Assembly: GCA_963575745.1 (NCBI GenBank)
Contig: CAUYUJ010017863.1
Span: 158,124 to 222,123, forward strand
Origin: Prorocentrum cordatum
Taxonomy: Eukaryota; Sar; Dinophyceae; Prorocentrales; Prorocentraceae
Direction of reading: 5' to 3'
DNA length: 64,000 bases
Shown here: piece after piece, positions 1-9,551 of the stretch
Position numbering within the stretch: the stretch's first letter is position 1
How the letters are laid out: each line of letters opens with the position of its first letter
The notes under the pieces: generated by a model
The model's input: the letters and a program-made list of their open reading frames with translations, nothing else
Told to the model about the DNA's origin: nothing
Database searches by the model: none
Made by a program: the position numbers and the translations under genes

Positions 1-231
1 TGACGCGGAGGTCCCCAGATGTGCATCTCATAATGATGGCATGCTTCGGTAGAAGGCATTGTCCCTGTCAACATCTGGGCGTCAGCAAATTTGTGTAGAG
101 GCGAAGCCGAAGGAGACGCCGACGACTACGACGACTCTGCTTCCTCCTTCTTTCCTCGTCCTCCTCCTCCTCCTCCTCATTGTCCTCCTCCTCCTCTTTC
201 TTCTCCTTTTCCTCTGAACACCTATCAGGGC

Positions 232-1770
232 GCCAAAAACTGCTCCGAAAGAGGAGGATGTTGAGCACCCAAACAGGCAAACCACCTGAGACATCCCCCC
301 AATCTGCGCGTGAACGCGCCCGTGATATACCCCCTGGCGCCCCCCCCCTCCCCCTTGGGAGTGCTGAAACCAGCGCCTCGCCTGAGTCATCCTCGGAAAC
401 TGCTCCGAAAGAGAAGGATGTGCAGCACCCAAGCAAGCAAACCGCCTGAGACATCCCCCCAATCTGGGCGCGAACGGGCCCGTGACATACCCCGTGGCGC
501 CCCCCCCTGGGAGTGCTGAAACCAGCGCCTCGCCCGAGACATCCTCGGAAACTGCTCCGAAGAAAATGGTGTGCAGCACCCAAACCAGCAAATCGCCTGA
601 GACCCCCCCCCCAATCTGGGCGCGAACGGGCCAGTGACATACCCCCTGGCGGCCCCCCTTGGAAGTGCTGAAACCAGCGCCTCGCCCGAGACATCTTCGG
701 AAACTGCTCCGAAAGAGAAGGATGTTGAGCACCCAAGCAAGCATATCGCCTGAGACATCCCCCCCAATCTGGGCGCGAACGGGCCCGTGATATACCCCCT
801 AGCGCCCCTCCCCCCCTCCCCCTTGGGAGTGCTGAAACCAGCGCCTCGCCCGAGACATCTTCGGAAACTGTTCCGAAAGAGAAGGAGAGCACCCAAACCA
901 GCAAATCGCCTGAGACATCCCCCCAATCTGCGCGCGAACGGGCCCGTGATATACCCCCTGGCGCCCACCCCTTGGAAGTGCTGAAACCAGCGCCTCGCCT
1001 GAGACGTCCTCGGAAAGTGCTCCGAAAGAGAAGGATGTCCAGCACCCAAACAGGCACATCGCCTGAGACATCCGCCCCAATCTGGGCGCGAACGGGCCCG
1101 TGACATACCTCCTGGCGGCCCCCCTTGGGAGTGCTGAAACCAGCGCCTCGCCTGAGACCTCCTCGGAAACTGATCCGAAAGAGTAGGATGTGCAGCACCC
1201 AAACCAGCAAATCGCCTGAGACATCCCCCCAATCTGGGCGCGAACGGGCCTGTGACATACCCCCTGGCGGCCCCCCCTTGGAAGTGCAGAAACCAGCGCC
1301 TCGCCTGAGACGTCCTCGGAAAATACTCCGAAAGAGAAGGATGTCCAGCACCCAAGCGAGCAAACCACCTGAGACATCCCCCCAATCTGGGCGTGAACGC
1401 GCCCGTGATATACCCCCTAGCGCCCCCCTCTCGGAAGACTTGAAACCAGCGCCTCGCCTGAAACATCCTCGGAAACTGCTCCGAAAAAAAAGGATGTTGA
1501 ACACCCAAGTCAGCAAACCGTCTGAGACATCCCCCCAATCTGGGCGCGAACAGGCCTGTGATTTACCCCCTGGCGCCCCCCCCTGGAAGTGCTGAAACCA
1601 GCGCCTCGCCTGAGACATCTTCGGAAACTGCTCCGAAAGAGAAGACTGTTGAGCACCCAAACAGGCAAACCGCCTGAGACATCCCCCCCAATCTGGGCGA
1701 GAACAGGCCTATGACATACCCCCCTTGGAAGTGCTGGAGCCAGCGCCTCGCCTGAGACATCCTCACAACA
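232..1770. repeat. 152-bp tandem satellite, about 10 copies
   Basis: A unit of about 152 bp recurs with the marker GAAACCAGCGCCTCGCC near 368, 520, 670, 836, 986, 1137, 1291, 1443 and 1596, and a decayed last copy near 1738. Spacing is 150-154 bp except for one 166-bp and one 142-bp step. Each unit also contains ACTGCTCCGAAAGAGAAGGA and a short C-run. Because 152 is not a multiple of three, the frame drifts from copy to copy, yet both strands stay open for hundreds of codons. The long open frames here are therefore a composition effect, not genes. Confidence 0.93.
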
Positions 1771-2343
1771 TGCGTGTGAGTCTGAGCGCGGAAGTACCGG
1801 GGGTGTGAGGGAATCTGCATATGAGTGATCCCGCGCATGAGAAACCTGAGTATCAGGAATCTAGGAACGGGTGCATCTGAGTATGAGTGAGTCTGAATAT
1901 GAGTGAGTCTACATGTGAGTGAGTCAGAGAGTGATGACCTGAGGGTGGGAGGTGTTCTCTCGTTCTCCGCGAGGTCGCAATAATAAAAACAAAAAAAACA
2001 TCCTTAGGATATGGGGAACAATGCAAAGCGCACTGCCCGTCCACATTTGGGGCATGCGCGGCCAGCCCGATGCGCCCCCCCAGCATCCTTGTCAACAAAA
2101 GCATACAACGTACACTTTGAGGCAAAGTGCGGAGTCATGTTCGTGAGGCCCGCGAGCAGTGTGTATGTTTTGTCAATGACGGCGGGGGTGTCAGTGGTTT
2201 GCCCTGCTGTGCGCAGGGCTACCATCCCCAACACAAAACAATACAAAATGCACCTCGCGGCCAAATCTGGATCATGCGCGGCCACCCCGCGATCACTGCC
2301 AAGTGTTTTTTTTTCAGCGTGGGGGAATCCAGGGCGCTAGTTT
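1771..2343. other. Spacer with degenerate GAGT-rich sequence
   Basis: No gene is seen. From 1765 to 1935 the sequence is rich in short words such as TATGAGTGAGTCTGA. The same kind of text returns at 20960-21180. The rest is unremarkable until the inverted-repeat arm begins. Confidence 0.5.
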
Positions 2344-3425
2344 TTCTGTACACCACACCGTTACACCGCTAGCTGTCAACGGTGTAGGGCTACACCGCTA
2401 CATCGTTACACCGTTACGCTAACGATGCAACGCTGCACCGCTACACCGTTACACCGTTAGCCGCAGCGGTGTAACGATACACCGCTACACCGTTACACCG
2501 TTACGCTAACGGTGTAACGGTGTAGCGCTACCCCACTGCACCTTTAGCCGCAACGGTGCAACGCTATACCGCTACACCGTTACACCGTTAGCCGCAGCGG
2601 TGCAACGATACACCGCTACAACGTTGCACCGTTAACCGCAACGCTATAACGTTACAACTTTACACCGTTACGCTGTTACCCGCGACGAGCCACGTTACGC
2701 TTCACAACTGTCCAGCCCAAGTTCCGTTCAGCTGCCAACCGCCCATTGTCATTGTGCAGCGGTGTAATGGTGTAGCGGTGTAGGGGCGCAGCGGCTTGGG
2801 TTCCCCACAGCTGTTCAGCCCCCCCACCACCCCAAAGCGGCCCCAAGGTCCGTTCAGTCGCCGACTGAAGAGACCCACAAGGCTTGGTCGGCCCAAAAAA
2901 CGCGTCGTCGGTCCCTTCGGTCGCTGGCTTGACCGCGCGACGCTGTTCCTACATGACCTCGGAAGCAAACCAACATGAACCCAGAGAGCTCCAGGATAGT
3001 GTCCACGAGTGATTGCGTGATTGCGGGAACTGCAACAGGAGCGTGAGTGGTGGGAGAAGGAAGAGAAGGAGGAGGAAATCACGCACAGAACCTCGTCATC
3101 GCCAGCATCAGAAGCATCCGTAGCCATGTGGGCTCAGCCCATGGCGGGCCCCAGCCGGAGCCCCCGGGCGCGCCCGCAATTGGCTATGACCGATCCCTAC
3201 CACCACCCGGAGGTGGGCGACGTGGAGCAGGATGCCGTGTGGGATCCGTTCCTCCCTGGAGGACCAGCAGCTGAGCCCGCCCCTCCGCCGAGCCTGCAGC
3301 GGTTTCGCCGCGTGCCTGTCCATGCGCCGTGGGCAATAAGGTCGCCGCGAAAGAGTCGATCAGACGCCGGCGCGCGGAGGGCCACGGCCACCCAGCCGCA
3401 ACCGCGGGCGTCCCGCGCGGTTGCC
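2344..3425 (+). repeat. Left arm of a large inverted repeat
   Basis: This arm is the reverse complement of 4885-7212 apart from an insertion in the other arm. From the outside inward it holds a short-period array of ACACCGTTAC-type words (2344-2690), a non-repetitive stretch (2700-3010) and the start of an ORF (3021-3425). Matching landmarks include CCCATTGTCATTGTGCAGCGG at 2740-2765 against 5533-5556 on the other strand, and the shared protein frame described below. Divergence between arms is modest, so the structure is not recent, or it has been assembled from two copies. Confidence 0.85.
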
Positions 3426-3635
3426 TTTCGGCCACTTCTGCCGGCACAGGGCCCGGAGCCGCGCGCAGTGGCTCCGGAAGATGCCCGCGGCGCGAAGGCT
3501 TTGATGCTGTCCACCAGCGGCGACAAGTCTTCGACGATGGCGGAGACCGTCTCGCCGCGCTGCAGGGTGACGGGCTTCAGCAGACTGCCGTCCGTCCCAG
3601 ACCGCGCCAAGACGACGGCGAACGGCCGCAAGTGA
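3021..3635 (+). pseudogene. Truncated 5' copy of a LINE-like ORF (left arm)
   Basis: This 204-codon open frame shares about 110 residues, in frame, with the minus-strand frame at 4870-5235. Both contain the words VAMWAQPMAG, ARPQLA, HPEVGDV, QDAVWDPFLPGG, PSLQRFRR and APWAIRSPRKSRSD. Conservation of the protein frame between two arms suggests that it was once coding. The similarity ends near 3425 and the rest of the frame is unsupported. I do not recognise a domain. By position it looks like the head of the retroelement whose body lies in the spacer, copied in the opposite direction. Confidence 0.4.
3118..3138 (+). other. Spliced-leader-like sequence, left arm
   Basis: The sequence starting CCGTAGCCATGTGGGCTC matches the dinoflagellate spliced leader at 17 of 21 positions, including the first ten. 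It is read as part of the ORF: leader bases translate to VAILAQ and this copy gives VAMWAQ. The other arm carries a closer match. This suggests that the ORF head came from a trans-spliced transcript. Confidence 0.5.
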
Positions 3636-5235
3636 AAGCGCGAACCCCACGATGGCACACTTGTTTGGCGAGCTCGAAGTCCCCGTCGCCTCGGATCACC
3701 TGACCTGGGGGCCCGCCTGATCTTCCGACCCGCTTGTGAGGCCAGCACTGCCGCCCCAAACCCCCGCCCCCCTGGGATCTGGCGACGGATGGGGTCTGGC
3801 ACTGAAGGCGTTGTACACGGGCCACCGCTTCGTCTAAGAAATTGCCGGGCGCCACCTTAAGCATCGCACGCAAAGCACCAGCTGGCGGCACCGCTGTCAC
3901 AGCGGGAACCGCGCCAGAACCGAGCTGCAATGATAAGGCGTTCGCAGCGTACAGACTGAGGATCCCGCGACGGAAGGCCCGCGAGTTCAGCTCCTCGTAG
4001 AAGTTCTGGACGACGAAAGTCAGGAATGCCGCAGTCATGTAGATCGGCGCACTCCTCGGCGGTTGGTGGATGAGGACGCCGGGGGAAACGCGGCGTACAT
4101 CCGCGTCTTCCACGGGGAATGTTCGCCCACACTCCCCCGGCGAACAGCGCCACGGGCGCGCGTCGAACGGCAGCGGGAGGGGATCATCGAGGACATATCA
4201 GGCCTGCACTACTCGATCGATTTTGGGTTGGGCGCCATGCGGCCTGCCGTGGGCAGCGCTGGCAGCCGCATGATCCCGCAAAGCCTGCGGTTGGATTTCG
4301 GTCACGCGGCCGCAAAAGTGTGTCGTCTCTGAGGGGCCCCGCGGCACCGCAACTCGCGCGGCCCACTGGTAGGCCAGACCACGCGCGGGGGCAAAGTCCG
4401 AGCTCGGAATCGCGCCCGGGGCGCCCGGGGGGGCGCGCCGCTGGAAATGGACGCTTGCGCCTCTGCTCGTCTCGTCTGGCCTGGGCGCGAAGCACGTATG
4501 CACCTCCGTCAATGACCTTGCTTACACCGTCCGTGCGCCAAGCAGACGCGCAACCCAACCCTCCCAGTCCCAGTGCATGGGCACGACATCTGCGCGCGGG
4601 ACTCGCCACCTGGTGTACACTGACAGCACGATAACATCCGCGCCGCACAGCCCCGCAGAAACGCCAGCGGCAAGCTTCTGAGACGGTGGCGCCGTCACGC
4701 TGGCCGCTCTAGGGCAAAACAGCGAGCACTCCATGAGCTCTTGCAGGATTGCAGCGGCCCTTCCTGCAGCCACCCGCGCGGCAGCGTCCCCCAGGCGCGC
4801 CGCGGTCTGCCGAGGATCGCGCAGTGGGCTGCTAGCTTGCGGCGCGCTCGCAGGCTCGGCGGCGGAGCCTCAGCCCACCGAAGCCCGAACGGCAACCGCG
4901 CGGGACGCCCGCGCTTGCAGCTGGGTGGCCGTGGCCCTCCGCGCGCTGGCGTCTGATCGACTCTTTCGCGGCGACCTTATTGCCCACGGCGCACGGACAG
5001 GCATGCGGCGAAACCGCTGCAGGCTCGGCGGACGGGCGGCTTCAGCTGATGGTCCTCCAGGGAGGAATGGATCCCACACGGCATCCTGCCCCACGTCGCC
5101 CACCTCCGGGTGGAGGTGGGGATCGGTTGCAGCCAATTGCGGGCGCGCCCGGGGGCTCTGGCTGCGGCCCGCCATGGGTTGAGCCCACATGGCTACGGAT
5201 GCTTCTGATGCTGGCGATGACGAGGTTATGTACAT
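3577..5235 (-). pseudogene. Decayed non-LTR retroelement, minus strand
   Basis: Reading leftward from 5235, the first frame (to 4870) is the VAMWAQPMAG ORF. Next comes a frame at 4522-4773 with GADVIVLSVYTRW, which resembles the first strand of an endonuclease-like domain. Then at 3577-4113 comes FVVQNFYEELNSRAF, while the overlapping frame at 3857-4153 reads LHDCGIPDF just before it. Joining GIPDF to FVVQNFYEEL across frames gives the pattern seen upstream of motif B in dinoflagellate LINE reverse transcriptases. No intact catalytic aspartate motif was found and there are several frame breaks. The assignment rests on order and weak motifs, so it is tentative. Confidence 0.38.
5178..5198 (-). 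other. Spliced-leader-like sequence, right arm
   Basis: On the minus strand this reads CCGTAGCCATGTGGGCTC and matches the dinoflagellate spliced leader at 18 of 21 positions. It sits at the start of the conserved part of the minus-strand ORF, where it is translated as VAMWAQ. Compared with the perfect copy at 58602-58622 it looks like an older relic. Confidence 0.55.
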
Positions 5236-5744
5236 GACTTTCTCCTCCTTTTCTTCCTTCTCCCACTACTCATGCTCCTCTTGCGACTCCCGCAATCACT
5301 CGTGGACGCCATCCTGGAGCTATCTGGGTTCATCTTGGTTTGCTTCCGAGGTTATGTAGGAACAGCGTCGCGCGGTCAAGCCAGCGACCGAAAGGACCGA
5401 CGACGCATTTTTGGGACCGACCAAGCCTTGTGGGTCCCTTCAGTCGGCGGCTGAACGGACCTTGAGGTCGCTTGGGGGGGGCTGGACTGCTGTGGGGCGT
5501 CCACGCCGCTACGCCGCTACACCGCTACACCATTACACCGCTGCACAATGACAATGGGCTGCGACGGAGCAGATCAGCCCCCGTAGACGTCCAGACCCCT
5601 AGCTTGGCTCATCGCGTGGCCTAGCCAGCGACCAAAGGGACCTACAAATTATCCCAGTGCGACCCTACCTAGGAGTTGGAGCATTTAGGAAAGCAACATC
5701 TACATCTACACCGACAGCTACATTTACATCTACATCTACACCGA

Positions 5745-6658
5745 CAGCTACATCTGCTATACTATGCTATGATATGCGATGATATGCTATAAAAAGATAT
5801 GTTATGCTGCGCTATGTTATGCTATGATATGCGGTGCTATGCTGCGCTATGCTTTGTTAGGCTATGCTAGGGCACGCTCGGCTGCGCTAGGATATGCCAT
5901 GCTATGCTATGATATGCTATGATATGCTATGATATGCTGCGCTATGCTATGCTATACTATGCTATGCTGCGCTATGATAGGCTATACTATGCTGCGCTAT
6001 GCTGTGATATGCTATGATATGATATGATGCATTATATTATGATATGCTATGCTATGCTATGCTATGCTGCGCTGTGCTATGATATGCTATGCTATGTTAT
6101 GCTGTGCTATGATATGCTGCGATGTGCTATGCTAAGCAATGCGATGCAATGCTATGCTATGCTATGCTATGCTATGCTGCGCTATGCTATGCTATGCTAT
6201 GCTGAGCTATGCTATGCTATGATTTGCTATGATTGGCTCTGCTATGCTATGCTATGCTGTGCTGATGCTGCGCTGCGCCATGCTGCGCTGCGCTAAATTA
6301 AGCTAAGGTAAGCTAAGCTGTGTTAACCTAAACTGAGCTAAGCTCAGCTGAGCTAAACTAGGCTAATTAGGCTATGCTAAGCTAAACTAAGCCAAGCCAA
6401 GCCTAGCCAAACTAAACTAAGCTAAACTAAGCTAAGCTAAGCTAAGATGAGATAAGCAAAGCTAAGCTAAGCTAAGCTAAACTAAGCTAAGCTAAGCTAA
6501 GAACAGATAAACTAAGCTAAGCTAAGCTAAACTAAGCTAAGCTAAAGCTAAGCTAAGCTAGGCTAGACAAAGCTAAGCTGAGCTAAGCTAAGCTAAGGTA
6601 ATATGAGATATGCTAAGCTAAGCTAAGCTAAACTAAGCTAAGCTTAGCTAAGCTAAGC
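5745..6658. repeat. Pentanucleotide microsatellite switching from GCTAT to GCTAA
   Basis: From 5745 to about 6290 the sequence is dominated by GCTAT with GATAT and GCTGCGC variants. From about 6295 to 6658 it becomes almost purely AGCTA. The change is abrupt, one base per unit, with the period of five kept. The region 5680-5740 just before holds a short CTACATCTACA array. Confidence 0.93.
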
Positions 6659-7212
6659 TGGGTGAACCCAGGGGGCGCGACTGGGGGAACAGCGGGGCGG
6701 GGACTGGGGGAACCGCCCGGGGCGCTTTGCAATGCCCGGCCCCTTTAAGCTAAGAGAGTAAGAGCCCTCTAGCCAGAGCCTAGGTAGGGAATCATTTGTT
6801 TTGAAAACTTGCTTTGGAGGTCCCTTCGGTTGGCGGCTGAACGGACCTTGGGCTGGACAACTGTGAAGCGTAACGTGGCTCGCTGCGGGTAACATTGTAA
6901 CGGTGTAAAGGTGTCACGTTACACCGTTGCGGCTAACGGTGCAACGGTGTAACGGTGTAACGCTACACCGTTGCCGCTAACGGTGTAACGGTGTAGCGGT
7001 GTAGCGTTGCACCGTGGCGGCTAACGGTGCAATAGGTAGCGCTACACCGTTGCACCGTTAGCGTAACGGTGTAACGGTGTAGCGGTGTAGCGTTACACCG
7101 TTGCGGCTAGCGGTGTAACTGTGTAGCGGTGCAGCGCTACACTCTCAGCGTCAGGGTGTAACGGTGTAACTTTGCACCGTTCGCGTAACGGTGTAACGGT
7201 GTAAGCAAACAT

Positions 7213-8361
7213 TAAAGTTACCCATATTCCCCCCCACAATGGGTTTTTGACAAGGACGGCGGGGGCGGTGGCGTATGGCCTGCTGTGCGTCGGCCCACCA
7301 GACACAATGATGGGCATTGCTTTTCGACAAGGATGGTGGGGGACAACATGTTTCCCGATGTATGCTGTCACGTGCGCAGGCGCACCCAGCACACGCTGCA
7401 CGTGCCCCGAACGTGGCGCACCTGGGGCGGCTGGAGTATGCAGCAAACCTGGCGCACGCGGAGCATGTGGCGCACCTGGCACACCATGCGTGCCTGGCAC
7501 GATCAGGTCCCAGGGGTGCCTGGCACGCCTGGCGCGCCTGATACGCGTGGCGCACCTCGCCCCAGCGTCGCGCACATGGGCTCGGTTTTTGGTTCCCAGT
7601 AGCTGTCCATGTCCATCCAAAGACGACCGCTGAACATGCTGAGGATCGGGTGTTACTATTGTGTTGGGAGGGCGGGTAGGGATGAGCTAGACGGCGTGCT
7701 ATCTGGAGGGTGTCTTGACCCCTCCAACTACCTCGGCCCCTGGGCCTGGGGGGGGAGCGGAGGGGTTAGAGCGTCCAAGATGGCCGAACATAATTCGAAG
7801 AGGATCTCAAAGAGCCTGCGAGTGCCTCCAAGATGGTTCAAGACACCTCAAAATTGCCCAAGATAGCCTCCGACAAACATCCAAAAGGCCTCAAGGTGGC
7901 GGCAACCTGGCTCGAAAACCTAAGGAAAATCACTGTGGTTTGCCTTCTCGCCTTTGCGCTTCCGATGGGCTCTTGAGGCCTTGCGATGGCCCCACGACGG
8001 CCCAAGAGAGCCCCAAGAGGGGCCCAAGAGGGCCCCAAGAGCGCCCAAGAGCGCCCCAAGGCAGCCCCCAAACGCCATTGTTGAACCTCCGAAGGGGGGC
8101 TGAATGTATTCCCCCCCTCTTTTTGAACATTGTGCTCACGATTGCCTCAAGAGGCCTCCCTGACCCCCCCAAAGAACCCCAAGAGGGCCCCTATGCCCCC
8201 CAAAAGAGCCCCAAGAGGGCCCCAAGAGTGCCCCAAGTGGCTCCGAGAGCCCCAAGAGTGCCCCAAGATGGCTCCAATAGACCTCCGAGAAAACACTTCC
8301 AAGGCGGCTGTTACACTGCATGCTTCTATACTTCCCTGATCAAAGCATGTCGCCTGGCGAT
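7213..8361. other. Spacer, no recognisable gene
   Basis: From 7380 to 7560 a short word close to CTGGCGCAC recurs. From 7985 to 8290 the strand is packed with GCCCCAAGAG-type words, the same degenerate motif seen in blocks at 35.7, 46-50, 53.5, 55 and 59-60 kb. Open frames here follow that composition and none carries a domain I recognise. Confidence 0.5.
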
Positions 8362-9000
8362 CTGTTTCTAGATGGGCTGGTGGGGATACTTTTTTGATTG
8401 CGAGTGACGCGGAAGAGGCCGCGCACCGTCAACAGGGTCGATCAACGGAACAAGGAACAGGCCACTACGCGGACAGCGCAAGTGGGACGATGACAGCACG
8501 AGGCGGAAGAGGGAGAGACGGGACGAAACAGAACAAGAGGCGAAAAGAAAAGAGAACACGACAGAGAGAGAGAAAAGAAACGCGCCGCAGCTCAGGCTCA
8601 GGCCACGACGAAGACGAACGCTGGTGGGGATACTTTTTGATTCGCGGCCCGCAAGGAAAAGTCCAGAGGGCGGTGTGAACGAGGCTGGGGCACAGCGCAC
8701 GGGAATGCAGATAATTAACGGCGCAAGACAAGTGCCGGCCGAAGAGGCAACCGCGAAAACGCCAGCTGAAGCCCGGGCGCCACCACGCGACCACCAAAAG
8801 CCGCTGAGCGTGTGCCAGCAGAGGGTGGAAAATTAGAGCAGACAGTTAGCGACGCTGGCACAGTGCCAGCCGAACAGGCAGCCGAGAAGGCACCAGCAGA
8901 TAATTAACAACGCTGGACATGTGCCAGCAGAAGAGGCAACTGAGAAGATACCAGCAGAAGCCCTGGGCTGGTGGGGATACGCGAAGCGTTTAGAATTCAG
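8362..9000. repeat. Region with three GCTGGTGGGGATAC copies and short tandem units
   Basis: The word GCTGGTGGGGATAC occurs near 8368, 8621 and 8968; the first two copies continue with CTTTTT and GATT. Between the second and third copies, units containing GTGCCAGC, GAAGAGGCAAC and AGATAATTAACA repeat three to four times at 8700-8960. I cannot assign it to an element class. Confidence 0.6.
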
Positions 9001-9551
9001 ATCAGGGTAGGCCCGCGCTACGCTGGAGCCTCAGGAGCCGATGAAAGTTGCGACAGTTCCGCACATCGCAGCCCCACAGCGACGGCGAGGCTGAGAGCTC
9101 GGAGACATGAGAAGGAAGCAGGAGAGAAGCGGGAGAGGGAGGAGGAGGCAGCATTGCACGAATCAAACCGAGAACCCCAACACAGGAGAGTTGGGAGTTA
9201 GCTGCTGTCCTGATCTGGGGTGGCTCGGCCTGGTGGCTGGCGGCAAAGGACCCAGCCCCTCAGACGACACCTATCATCGTGGCCTCCAAGGCTCCACCTT
9301 GGGGCTACTGAATGGCGTCGCCAAGCGAACCACTGGCAACGCCAGCCTTGGAGGGAGAGGGCGAGGGGGACGGTCGCTCTACCAATCGCAGGTGCCTGCC
9401 TGCGCGTCGGCGGCCACTTGCGGCAGGCCGACACGGCCAGACACGGCCGTGCTGGAGACGACAAGGAAGGAATGCGGAGGCGGATGAAGGGGGGGAGGCT
9501 GCGAATGCCTTGCAGCGAGGCCCGAGAGCGTTGTCTGCCCAAGAGGACGGC
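9001..9551. other. Spacer with one diverged copy of the 98-bp end-of-window repeat
   Basis: Bases 9020-9090 (GAAAGTTGCGACAGTTCC, then CATCGCAGCCCCACAGCG) match the repeat unit found at 63708-64000 with several changes. The remainder lies downstream of the kinase stop codon and shows no gene. Confidence 0.5.

Larger units (their letters stand above)
4885..7212 (-). repeat. Right arm of the large inverted repeat, interrupted
   Basis: This is the reverse complement of 2344-3425. The inner part (4885-5556) matches the ORF and flanking unique sequence. The outer part (about 6825-7212) matches the GTTACACCG array and the sequence TGAAGCGTAACGTGGCTCG. Between them, about 5557-6825 has no counterpart in the left arm and is an insertion or expansion dominated by a pentanucleotide microsatellite. 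Confidence 0.83.

Noticed and set aside
68-1660. 530-codon minus frame and several overlapping frames in the first 1.7 kb
   Set aside because: They are frames through a 152-bp satellite whose period is not a multiple of three; no domain and equal openness on other frames.
2004-2340. Overlapping 90-110-codon frames on both strands at 2.0-2.3 kb
   Set aside because: Both strands are equally open and neither shows a domain.
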